From FEN-1191 sp036490715 (GTDB lineage Bacteria > Pseudomonadota > Gammaproteobacteria > Steroidobacterales > Steroidobacteraceae), in assembly GCA_036490715.1 (NCBI GenBank), contig DASXDL010000037.1, positions 62,001 through 126,000 on the forward strand: a stretch of DNA of 64,000 nt, read 5' to 3'. Both the position numbers and the translations under genes were made by a program. Of this stretch, positions 15,783 through 22,775 are shown in pieces. Each line of letters starts with the position of its first letter. Position 1 is the first letter of the stretch. The notes below the pieces were generated by a model, which did no database searches, was not told the origin of the DNA, and was given only the letters and a program-made list of their open reading frames with translations.

Positions 15783-16658
15783 GTGAGCACCTTGGGCCTC
15801 TATAGCGTCGCGGTGTTGATCTGGGGATCGACCTGGCTGGCGATCAAGTTTCAGCTGGGCGTCGTGCCGCCCATGGTATCGGTGGTGTGGCGATTTGCCC
15901 TGGCGGGCCTGTTGCTGCTGGCGTTCGCGGCCGTGCGGCGGCGGCCGCTGGGATTTGCCGCGCGCGAACACCGCTGGATGGCGCTGCAGGGCGCGCTACT
16001 GTTCGGGCTCAACTATGTCGGTGTGTATCTGGCCGAGCAGTACCTGACTTCCGGACTGGTGGCGATCGTGTTCTCGATCGTCGTGTTTTTGAATGCGCTG
16101 GGCATGCGGGTGTTCTTCGGGCAGCCGCTGCGGGGCTGGACCATGCTCGCCGCCGTGATCGGCGTGGCCGGCGTGGCGCTGGTGTTCTGGCCACAGATGC
16201 TGCGCTTTGCCGGCCTGCGCGAGCAGTATGCCGGGCTCGGCCTGGCGATGGGCTCAACGCTGGTCTGCGCGCTCGGCAACATGGTGGCTACGCGCAACCA
16301 TCGCCGCGGACTGCCGGTGCTGCAGGTCAACGCCTGGTCAATGCTGTATGGCGCCGGGCTGGTCGCGCTGCTGGCGCTGGCGACCGGACAGCGATTCCAG
16401 TTCCAGACGTCCTGGCCCTACGTGGCGTCGCTGATCTACCTGGCCGTACTGGGGTCGGCGGTCGCCTTCGGCGCCTACCTGACCCTGATGCGACGCATCG
16501 GTGCCGATCGCGCCGCCTACACCGCGGTCGCGATACCGGTGGTGGCATTGTTGCTGTCCACGGCCTTCGAACAGCTGCAGTGGCAGCTCGCGACCTTTCT
16601 CGGCATCGGACTGTGCCTGGCCGGCAATGTACTGATGCTGCGCCGGCCGATGGCCTGA
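15783..16658 (+). CDS. EamA-family (DMT superfamily) membrane transporter
   Basis: 291 residues starting with GTG. Ten hydrophobic segments are arranged as two EamA repeats: first repeat begins VLIWGSTWLAIKFQLG and contains ALLFGLNYVGVYLAEQYL; the second begins GLAMGSTLVCALGNMVATR. These agree with the drug/metabolite transporter superfamily, which moves metabolites outward or inward across the inner membrane. No substrate can be assigned. Nine bases separate it from the ABC permease and 11 from the rhomboid gene, so it is probably co-transcribed with both. Confidence 0.92.
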   Translation: MSTLGLYSVAVLIWGSTWLAIKFQLGVVPPMVSVVWRFALAGLLLLAFAAVRRRPLGFAAREHRWMALQGALLFGLNYVGVYLAEQYLTSGLVAIVFSIVVFLNALGMRVFFGQPLRGWTMLAAVIGVAGVALVFWPQMLRFAGLREQYAGLGLAMGSTLVCALGNMVATRNHRRGLPVLQVNAWSMLYGAGLVALLALATGQRFQFQTSWPYVASLIYLAVLGSAVAFGAYLTLMRRIGADRAAYTAVAIPVVALLLSTAFEQLQWQLATFLGIGLCLAGNVLMLRRPMA

Positions 16659-16669
16659 GCACGCCGCCG

Positions 16670-17260
16670 ATGGCAGCCACCGTCATTCTGATCGTGATCG
16701 CTGTGGTCAGCCTGCTGGGGCTGTACGCCGCGCCATGGGTGATCGAGCGCAATCTGTTCCGGCCGTTCTGGTTTCTGCCGCGACGCGAGTACTGGACCGC
16801 AATCACCAGCGGCTTCGTGCACGCTGACCTCGGGCACCTGCTGTTCAACGCTCTGACCTACTGGTTCTTTGCCTTCCCGATCGAGCGCGTGATCGGCACG
16901 CCGCGCTTCGTGGCGCTCTATTTCACCGGCCTGCTCGCCAGCGATCTGGGGACCTATTTCAAGCATCGCCACGATCCGCAGTACGCCTGCCTTGGCGCAT
17001 CCGGCGCCATCCTGGCCGTGCTGTTCGCCTCGATCGTGTATTTCCCGCACCAGTCGATCATGATCATGCCGGTGCCGCTGCCGATTCCGGCACCGCTGTT
17101 TGCGGTCGGCTATCTGGTCTATACCTACTACGCCGCGAAGCGGCCGCGCGGCCGTATCAATCAGGATGCACATTTCAGCGGCGCCCTGGCCGGGCTGGCG
17201 TTCGTCGCGCTGACGGATCCTGGCGCCTGCATGCGCGCGCTGCAGGGCATGATGCGCTAG
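16670..17260 (+). CDS. Rhomboid-family intramembrane serine protease
   Basis: 196 residues from the ATG at 16670; the frame is open for 783 bases further upstream but that is a shadow of the EamA gene. Six membrane segments are predicted. The catalytic serine is Ser111 in CLGASGAIL and the catalytic histidine is His168 in DAHFSGALAG; the HADLGHLLFN segment (51-60) supplies the oxyanion-site His and Asn. It therefore looks active. It lacks the features I associate with rhombosortases. Substrates are unknown. A perfect hairpin begins at its stop codon. Confidence 0.92.
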   Translation: MAATVILIVIAVVSLLGLYAAPWVIERNLFRPFWFLPRREYWTAITSGFVHADLGHLLFNALTYWFFAFPIERVIGTPRFVALYFTGLLASDLGTYFKHRHDPQYACLGASGAILAVLFASIVYFPHQSIMIMPVPLPIPAPLFAVGYLVYTYYAAKRPRGRINQDAHFSGALAGLAFVALTDPGACMRALQGMMR

Positions 17261-17280
17261 CGCGGCAGTATCCGCGCTAG
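17257..17280. other. Perfect hairpin overlapping the rhomboid stop codon
   Basis: ctagcgcgg (17257-17265) pairs perfectly with ccgcgctag (17272-17280) around a 6-base loop; the first arm contains the rhomboid TAG stop. It lies 10 bases before the KirBac start codon. It could be a weak terminator, an RNA stability element, or an operator, and it has no U-run. Confidence 0.45.
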
Positions 17281-17290
17281 ACTCGCCGGC

Positions 17291-18181
17291 GTGAGCACCC
17301 CGTCCCGCCGCGATCGTCCCCGGACGCGTCCCCGGGACGGTTCCGATCGACAGTTCGTAACCTATGGCCTGCGCCGGCGGCTGTGGCAGGACCTGTACCA
17401 CCTGTTCATGACGGTCAGCTGGCCGCGCCTGTTCGCTACCTTCGCTGGCTTCTTCTTCGTCTTCAACGTGCTGTTTGCCGCGGTCTATTCGCTTCAGCGC
17501 GGGGACATCGCCAATCTCAATCCCGACGGCTACTGGGGCCGCTTCTTCTTCAGCGTCGAGACCCTGGCCACCGTCGGCTACGGTGACATGCACCCGCAGA
17601 CGCCATTCGCGCACACCGTCGCGGCGATCGAAATCTTTATCGGCCTGATGAGCCTGGCGCTGATCACCGGCATGATGTTCGCGCGCTTCTCACGCCCCAG
17701 GGCACGCTTCATGTTTTCCCGCCACGCGGTCATCCGGCCGCTGAACGGCCAGATGACGCTGATGCTGCGCGCGGCCAACGCGCGCCAGAACATCGTCATG
17801 GAGGCGGCAGCGCAGCTGCGACTGCTGCGCGACGAAGTCACGCCTGAAGGCTTCCGCCTGCGACGTATCCTGGATCTGAAGCTGGTGCGCGACCGTCATC
17901 CGGTGTTCCTGTTCGGCTGGACATTGCTGCACGTGATCGACGAGCACAGCCCGCTGGCCGGCGCCACTCCTGAACAGCTGCAGGCTCAGCACTGCTACCT
18001 GCTGCTGACCGTCATCGGCAGCGACGAGACCACCGGACAGAGCCTGATGGCTCGCCAGGAATATTCGGCCTCGATGCTGCGCTGGAATCACCGCTTCGTC
18101 GACATCCTGACCACCGACGGCGACGGCAAGGTCGATCACCTCGACTACACGCGCTTCGACGAAGTCGAACCGCTGAACTAG
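17291..18181 (+). CDS. KirBac-type inward-rectifier potassium channel
   Basis: 296 residues starting with GTG. The N-terminal slide helix region (LWQDLYHLFMTVSWPRLFA) leads to membrane segment 1 (about 47-66), a pore helix and the selectivity filter TVGYGD (94-99), and segment 2 (about 110-130). The C-terminal half is the cytoplasmic Kir beta-domain: RFMFSRHAVIRPLNGQMTLMLRAANAR and HPVFLFGWTLLHVIDEHSPL. All parts of a KirBac channel are present, so it should conduct potassium and be gated by lipids or ligands. Its stop codon shares the palindrome CTAG (18178-18181) with the convergent protease gene. Confidence 0.95.
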   Translation: MSTPSRRDRPRTRPRDGSDRQFVTYGLRRRLWQDLYHLFMTVSWPRLFATFAGFFFVFNVLFAAVYSLQRGDIANLNPDGYWGRFFFSVETLATVGYGDMHPQTPFAHTVAAIEIFIGLMSLALITGMMFARFSRPRARFMFSRHAVIRPLNGQMTLMLRAANARQNIVMEAAAQLRLLRDEVTPEGFRLRRILDLKLVRDRHPVFLFGWTLLHVIDEHSPLAGATPEQLQAQHCYLLLTVIGSDETTGQSLMARQEYSASMLRWNHRFVDILTTDGDGKVDHLDYTRFDEVEPLN

Positions 18182-19158
18182 GCCGGATCGGTCTCGCGTG
18201 CGGTGACGGTGACGGTGATGCGGCGGCCGCGCCGCACCAGTTCCACCGGCGTGGAGGCGCCGATGCGCGAATCGATCAGCAGCCGGTGCAGATCGTCGAC
18301 GCCGCCGATCCACTGGCCATCGAAACGCACCAGCAGATCACCCGACTCGATCTCGGCCTGGGCTGCGGCACTGGCCTCGATCACGTTGAGCACGCGCACC
18401 GCCGCGGCCTGCGGCAGGTCGAAGTGACGGCGAATGCGCTGCGGCACCAATACGGTCTGGCCGCCGATGCCGATGCTGGCGCGCCGCACCCGGCCGTGCC
18501 GCAGCAGCTCCAGTGCCACGCGCTGCACCGTGTCGATACCGATGGCAAAACAGATGCCCTGGGCGCCGGCGATGATCGCCGTGTTCATGCCGATCACCCG
18601 TGCACCCGAGTCCATCAGTGGCCCGCCTGAATTGCCGGGGTTGAGGGCGGCGTCGGTCTGGATCACGTCCTCGATCAGGCGTCCGGAGGCGGCGCGCAGC
18701 GAGCGCCCGAGCGCGCTCACCACCCCGGCAGTCACGGTGCAATCAAAACCGAGGGGATTGCCGATGGCGATGGCCACCTGGCCGACGCGCAGGTCGTGAG
18801 AACGGCCGAGTGTGACCGCCGGAATGGATGCACTGACGCGGATCAGGGCGGTATCGGTATGCGGATCATCGCCCAGCAGATCGGCGTCGAATTCCTCGCC
18901 GCGCACGGTCGCCACGCGCAGCGCGCCGGCGCCGCGCACCACGTGGCTGTTGGTGAGGATCAGGCCGTCGGGTGCCAGCACGAAACCCGAGGCGCTGCCG
19001 CCCTGCGGACCTGCGGCTGCGACCCGGCGCGTATGGATGGATACCACCGCCGGCGTGGCAGCCTCGGCCACCCCCGTCACCGTGCGCGAATAGGCATCCA
19101 GCAAACCAGCGTCGGCGCTGGCATCGACATCGATGGATTGCGCGGTTGCAGCCGTCAT
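18178..19158 (-). CDS. HtrA/DegP-like trypsin-type serine protease with PDZ domain
   Basis: 326 residues. The catalytic triad is complete: His72 (LTNSHVV), Asp102 (HTDTALIRV) and Ser177 (NPGNSGGPL). A single PDZ domain follows (about 232-320; EIESGDLLVRFDGQWIGG). There is no signal peptide: the N-terminus is polar and starts the protease domain at about residue 36, so the protein is probably cytoplasmic, unlike DegP or DegS. Its ATG overlaps the stop of the LuxR-type gene by the ATGA arrangement at 19155-19158. Expected role: proteolysis within a signalling or quality-control unit with its two operon partners. Confidence 0.93.
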   Translation of the reverse strand: MTAATAQSIDVDASADAGLLDAYSRTVTGVAEAATPAVVSIHTRRVAAAGPQGGSASGFVLAPDGLILTNSHVVRGAGALRVATVRGEEFDADLLGDDPHTDTALIRVSASIPAVTLGRSHDLRVGQVAIAIGNPLGFDCTVTAGVVSALGRSLRAASGRLIEDVIQTDAALNPGNSGGPLMDSGARVIGMNTAIIAGAQGICFAIGIDTVQRVALELLRHGRVRRASIGIGGQTVLVPQRIRRHFDLPQAAAVRVLNVIEASAAAQAEIESGDLLVRFDGQWIGGVDDLHRLLIDSRIGASTPVELVRRGRRITVTVTARETDPA

Positions 19159-19376
19159 AGCGACAGTTCCCCGCGTCGCAGGGCCTCCACCACCGCCTCA
19201 GCCCGGGTGGCCGCGTCGAGCTTCGCCAGAATCGCGGCGACGTGATATTTCACGGTGTTGGGCGACACCCGCAGCTCGCGTGCGATCGCCTTATTGGAGA
19301 TGCCGGCAGCCACCAGCCCGAGCACCTCGCGCTCGCGCAAAGTCAGGTGCGCCGGACTGCGTGCTTCGATCAACAT
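19155..19376 (-). CDS. Stand-alone LuxR-type helix-turn-helix protein
   Basis: 73 residues starting at ATG 19376 (a GTG lies directly upstream at 19379). Almost the whole protein is a LuxR/GerE helix-turn-helix: LTLREREVLGLVAAGISNKA, IARELRVSPNTVKYHV, AAILAKLDAATRAEAV. There is no receiver or ligand domain, so DNA binding must be controlled by abundance, by partner proteins or by proteolysis. It is sandwiched between two protease-fold genes and is translationally coupled to the active one. It is short enough to be missed by gene finders; the frame is open far upstream, but that part is a shadow of the neighbouring gene. Confidence 0.85.
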   Translation of the reverse strand: MLIEARSPAHLTLREREVLGLVAAGISNKAIARELRVSPNTVKYHVAAILAKLDAATRAEAVVEALRRGELSL

Positions 19377-19431
19377 CACGCTGTGGGAGATGGTGGCGCC
19401 GGCCGAAGACTCAAGGGCCGAAACGCCAGGG

Positions 19432-20361
19432 TCAGGCGCGGGCGGTGCGCCACTCGGCCAGATCGACCGCGGCCGTCTGTGACTGGCCGCCGCGGCGCCA
19501 TCGCAGCTCCAGGCGCTGCCCTGGAAGGGACTGGCCGATGCGCGCGGCAAAGGCCTCCACATCATCGATCTCGACGCCGTCCAGGGCCTCCAGCAGGTCC
19601 CCCGGGGCAAGCCCTGCGACTTCGGCCGGCGACTGCGGCTCCACTCCGGCCACCGCGATGGCATTCCGATCGCCTCGCCCCCAGCGCTCGCGCGTGCCGC
19701 GATCCAGCCACAGCGACTGCAGGCGCAACCCCAGGTACGGGCGCGGCAGGTAGCCATGGCGCTCGACGGCCGCGACGATGCGCTCGATGGTCGGCACCGG
19801 GATACCGAGCAGCCTGCCGCGCGGGCCCGATACCAGCATCGCTCGCGCGGTCCCGGTCAGATCGGCGACCAGCGCACCCTCGAAGCGCGCATCCAGCTGC
19901 GCCTCGAATTCCAGGCGCTGCGCGATCGCGCCGCCGCGGCGGGACTGCCACGCCGGACCCGCTAGCCGCACGCTACCGAACCCGACCAGCCGGGCGCTGG
20001 GGGTGCGCCCGACGACAATGACGCCGGCCCCGGCCTGCAGCGCCAGACCATCGTCCCGAGTCAGAATGCCGGCTTCGGTCGGCATCGCCGAGCTTGCGCC
20101 GGGCACACGCACGACCACCACGTCGGTCGCCAGATCGCAGGCGATCACCTCGGCCGGCTGTTCACCCTGTTCTGCGATCACCACGGCGCGCTCATTACCC
20201 GCCAGTGCCTCGGCGGCGGTCACGATCAAGTCGCCGCGCCAGCGCATGGCCGACAGCGATCGGTGTCGACCCAGTGCGATGGCAAGCGTACGCGGAGTCA
20301 GCTGCGCGGCCAGTTCGGAACGCTCACGCGACCACTGCTGCAACAACGATGAGGTGTGCAT
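19432..20361 (-). CDS. HtrA-like protein with lost catalytic residues (pseudoprotease) and PDZ domain
   Basis: 309 residues from ATG 20361; an upstream ATG at 20580 in the same frame gives an unlikely Arg-rich extension. The trypsin-like fold is recognisable: LIVTAAEAL at 45-53 matches the TNAHV region but has Glu51 in place of the catalytic His; Asp80 (DLATDVVVVRV) is kept; the segment RFEGALVAD (159-167) lies where GNSGGP should be and contains no serine. A PDZ domain follows (about 207-300; PAEVAGLAPGDLLEALDGVE). No signal peptide is visible. It is first in the operon with the LuxR-type and HtrA genes. Probably a non-catalytic regulator or scaffold; alignment by eye. Confidence 0.8.
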   Translation of the reverse strand: MHTSSLLQQWSRERSELAAQLTPRTLAIALGRHRSLSAMRWRGDLIVTAAEALAGNERAVVIAEQGEQPAEVIACDLATDVVVVRVPGASSAMPTEAGILTRDDGLALQAGAGVIVVGRTPSARLVGFGSVRLAGPAWQSRRGGAIAQRLEFEAQLDARFEGALVADLTGTARAMLVSGPRGRLLGIPVPTIERIVAAVERHGYLPRPYLGLRLQSLWLDRGTRERWGRGDRNAIAVAGVEPQSPAEVAGLAPGDLLEALDGVEIDDVEAFAARIGQSLPGQRLELRWRRGGQSQTAAVDLAEWRTARA

Positions 20362-20505
20362 GGCGCACAGGCTGCGCGCGGCATTCGGCGGCCGGTACTC
20401 CCCGGATGGGTGGGCCTCAGGAACCTGAGCGAGGAAGGCTTTCCATTCACTGGGCCGGCGGCTTAATGTCCGGCTTCGATGAGATCGATAGCGGCTCAAA
20501 TCGGG

Positions 20506-20546
20506 GCGGCATCGTCGCCAAGGTGGCCTTGCGACGACGATGCCGC
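20506..20546. other. Long imperfect hairpin in intergenic region
   Basis: Outer arms gcggcatcgtcg (20506-20517) and cgacgatgccgc (20535-20546) pair perfectly over 12 bp; an inner stem caagg/ccttg (20519-20523, 20527-20531) continues it with a small internal loop and a tgg tip. It is 138 bases upstream of the sulfotransferase start. It may be an extragenic palindrome, a small RNA, or an attenuator-like structure. I found no second copy by eye in this window. Confidence 0.55.
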
Positions 20547-20633
20547 ACCGCTTCCCCCCGCATCCGTCAACCGCTGCCAAATCCCCTGGGCGTTGACTTC
20601 TTACAACAGCATTCTGCCTTGTTTAGCCTGCAC

Positions 20634-20652
20634 TTGTCATGATGCGTTGTCA
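20634..20652 (+). repeat. TTGTCA direct repeat upstream of TPR-sulfotransferase gene
   Basis: TTGTCA occurs at 20634-20639 and again at 20647-20652, 13 bases apart. Either copy could serve as a -35 box (five of six consensus bases), or the pair could be a regulator site. The second copy ends 32 bases before the start codon. Confidence 0.35.
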
Positions 20653-20684
20653 AATTACAGCGCCCCGCCGCCGGCGCCGTCGGC

Positions 20685-22712
20685 ATGAGCGGCAGCCCCG
20701 AAACGCAGGGCTCTGTCGAGGTCGCGCTGGCGCACGCGGAGCGGCTGCTGGAGCGCGATCCGGCGCTGGCCGCGCAGCAGGCCAGCGAGATTCTCAAGCT
20801 CGCCGTCGGCCATCCACGCGCGCGTCTGGTGCTGGGCGCGGCGCATCGCCTGGCCGGCCAAACCCAGAGCGCCCTCGCGCTGCTCGAGCCGCTGGCTATT
20901 GAGCATCCGGCCTCGGCCGCAGTGCAGGTTGAGTTGGGTATGGCGTGCGCGCAGGCCGGTCGCACGGCCGACGCCGTGAACGCGCTGAACCAGGCGGTGC
21001 AGCTCAAGCCCGAGTGGCCCGATGCCTGGCGGTTGCTGGCCGACCAGCACGATGCAGCGGGCCAGCCGCAACGGGCCGATACGGCGCGCGCGCACTATCT
21101 GCGGGCGGCGACGCAGGATCCGCGGCTGCAGCAGGCGGCTGCCGCGCTGGTGGCCAACGATCTGCCGCTGGCGGAGCGGCACCTGCGCTTGCACCTGCAG
21201 CAGCATTCGACCGACGTCGCGGCACTGCGCATGCTGGCGGAGGTGGCGGCGCGGCTGCGACGCTACCTGGATGCACAGCAGCTGTTGGAACGCTGCCTCG
21301 AGCTGGCACCGAGCTTCGACGCGGCGCGCCACAACTATGCGATGGTGCTCAATCGTCAGGGCAACGCGCTCGCCGCCTTGGCGCAGGCCGAGCCGCTGCT
21401 GGCCAAGGAGCCGCGCAACCCCGGCTACCGCAACCTGCAGGCCGCGATTCTCGCCAATCTCGGCGACTACGCGCAGTCGATCGAGATCTACGAAGCGACG
21501 CTGAAGCAGTTTCCCCGCCAGCCCAAGGTGTGGATGAGCTACGGGCATTCGCTCAAGACCGCCGGCCGTCAGGCCGACAGCGTCGCCGCCTACCAGCGCG
21601 CCATCGCCGCCGAGCCGACACTGGGCGAGGCCTGGTGGAGTCTGGCCAATCTCAAGACCTTTCGCTTCTCGGATGCGCAGCTGGCGACACTGGGCAGCGC
21701 GCTGGAGCGCGCCGATCTGGCCGACGAGGATCGACTGCACTTTGAGTTCGCGCTCGGCAAGGCCCTGGAGGACCGCGCGCAGTACCCGCTTTCATTCGCG
21801 CACTATGCGGCCGGCAATGCTCTGCGCCGCCGGTTGCACCCCTACAGCGCGGCTGACAACACGCTGTTCGTGCAGCGTTCGCAGTCGGTATTCACCGCCG
21901 AATTCTTCGCGGCACGCGTTGGCAGCGGTACTCCCGAACCCGACCCAATATTCATCCTCGGTCTGCCTCGATCAGGCTCGACGCTGCTGGAGCAGATCCT
22001 GGCGAGCCATCCCCGGGTCGAGGGCACTATGGAGTTGCCGGACGTGCCGCAGATCGCGCACGGACTCATTGCCGGCAGCGGCGCGAGCGACGATGAGGAC
22101 TTTGCGCAGATCGTGGCGCGCCTCTCGCCCGCCGAGCTGCGCGCGCTCGGCCAGCGCTACCTGGACGGTACCCGCAGCCACCGCAAGACCGACGCGCCTT
22201 TCTTCATCGACAAGATGCCCAACAACTGCCTGTACGTCGGACTCATTCATCTGATGCTGCCGAATGCGCGCATCATCGATGCCCGGCGCCATCCCATGGG
22301 CTGCTGCTTCTCATGTTTCAAGCAGCACTTCGCCCGCGGGCAGAACTTCAGCTATGACCTGGATGATCTGGGACGCTATTACCGCGATTACGTTCGACTG
22401 ATGCAGCATTTTGATGACGTGTTGCCAGGCCGCGTGCACCGCGTGCTGTACGAGGCATTGATCAACGACACTGAAGCCGAGGTGCGGCGCCTGCTGTCGT
22501 ACTGCGGGCTTGCGTTCGAGCCGCGATGTCTGCGTTTTTACGAGAACGAGCGCGCCGTGCGCACCGCCAGTTCCGAGCAGGTGCGTCAGCCGATCTTTCG
22601 CGACGGACTGGATCAGTGGCGACACTTTGAACCGTGGCTCGATCCGCTGAAAACTGCGCTCGACCCGGTGCTGCAGGCGTACCCGTCGGTTCCAGATTTC
22701 TTTGACAATTGA
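20685..22712 (+). CDS. TPR-repeat sulfotransferase
   Basis: 675 residues. The N-terminal half (about 10-340) is a series of tetratricopeptide-like repeats (for example AVNALNQAVQLKPEWPDAWR and VAAYQRAIAAEPTLGEAWW). The C-terminal half is a sulfotransferase: the PAPS 5-prime-phosphosulfate loop ILGLPRSGSTLLEQIL begins near residue 425, and ARIIDARRHPMGCCFSCFKQ matches the 3-prime-phosphate-binding region. No signal peptide. The family may transfer sulfate from PAPS to a protein or peptide bound by the repeats; the acceptor is unknown. The TonB-receptor gene starts 63 bases downstream, and such pairs are common near TonB receptors in this bacterial group. Confidence 0.9.
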   Translation: MSGSPETQGSVEVALAHAERLLERDPALAAQQASEILKLAVGHPRARLVLGAAHRLAGQTQSALALLEPLAIEHPASAAVQVELGMACAQAGRTADAVNALNQAVQLKPEWPDAWRLLADQHDAAGQPQRADTARAHYLRAATQDPRLQQAAAALVANDLPLAERHLRLHLQQHSTDVAALRMLAEVAARLRRYLDAQQLLERCLELAPSFDAARHNYAMVLNRQGNALAALAQAEPLLAKEPRNPGYRNLQAAILANLGDYAQSIEIYEATLKQFPRQPKVWMSYGHSLKTAGRQADSVAAYQRAIAAEPTLGEAWWSLANLKTFRFSDAQLATLGSALERADLADEDRLHFEFALGKALEDRAQYPLSFAHYAAGNALRRRLHPYSAADNTLFVQRSQSVFTAEFFAARVGSGTPEPDPIFILGLPRSGSTLLEQILASHPRVEGTMELPDVPQIAHGLIAGSGASDDEDFAQIVARLSPAELRALGQRYLDGTRSHRKTDAPFFIDKMPNNCLYVGLIHLMLPNARIIDARRHPMGCCFSCFKQHFARGQNFSYDLDDLGRYYRDYVRLMQHFDDVLPGRVHRVLYEALINDTEAEVRRLLSYCGLAFEPRCLRFYENERAVRTASSEQVRQPIFRDGLDQWRHFEPWLDPLKTALDPVLQAYPSVPDFFDN

Positions 22713-22775
22713 CGCGCATCGCTTACTCTCTGAATGGACCGGGGAGCGGCATAAACACCACAAGAGGGTCTCGAC

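Larger units (their letters stand above)
20362..20684. other. Intergenic region with divergent promoters and structured elements
   Basis: 323 bases between the divergently oriented pseudoprotease and TPR-sulfotransferase genes. It must hold both promoters. I see a long hairpin (20506-20546), a TTGTCA direct repeat close to the sulfotransferase start, and an AT-richer stretch at about 20593-20656. No supported coding sequence. Confidence 0.6.

Noticed and set aside
14784..15971. 395-codon open frame on the minus strand
   Set aside because: Gln/Arg/His-rich antisense of the ABC permease gene; no motif.
20655..21740. 361-codon open frame on the minus strand
   Set aside because: Antisense of the TPR repeats of the sulfotransferase; it only mirrors the repeat pattern.
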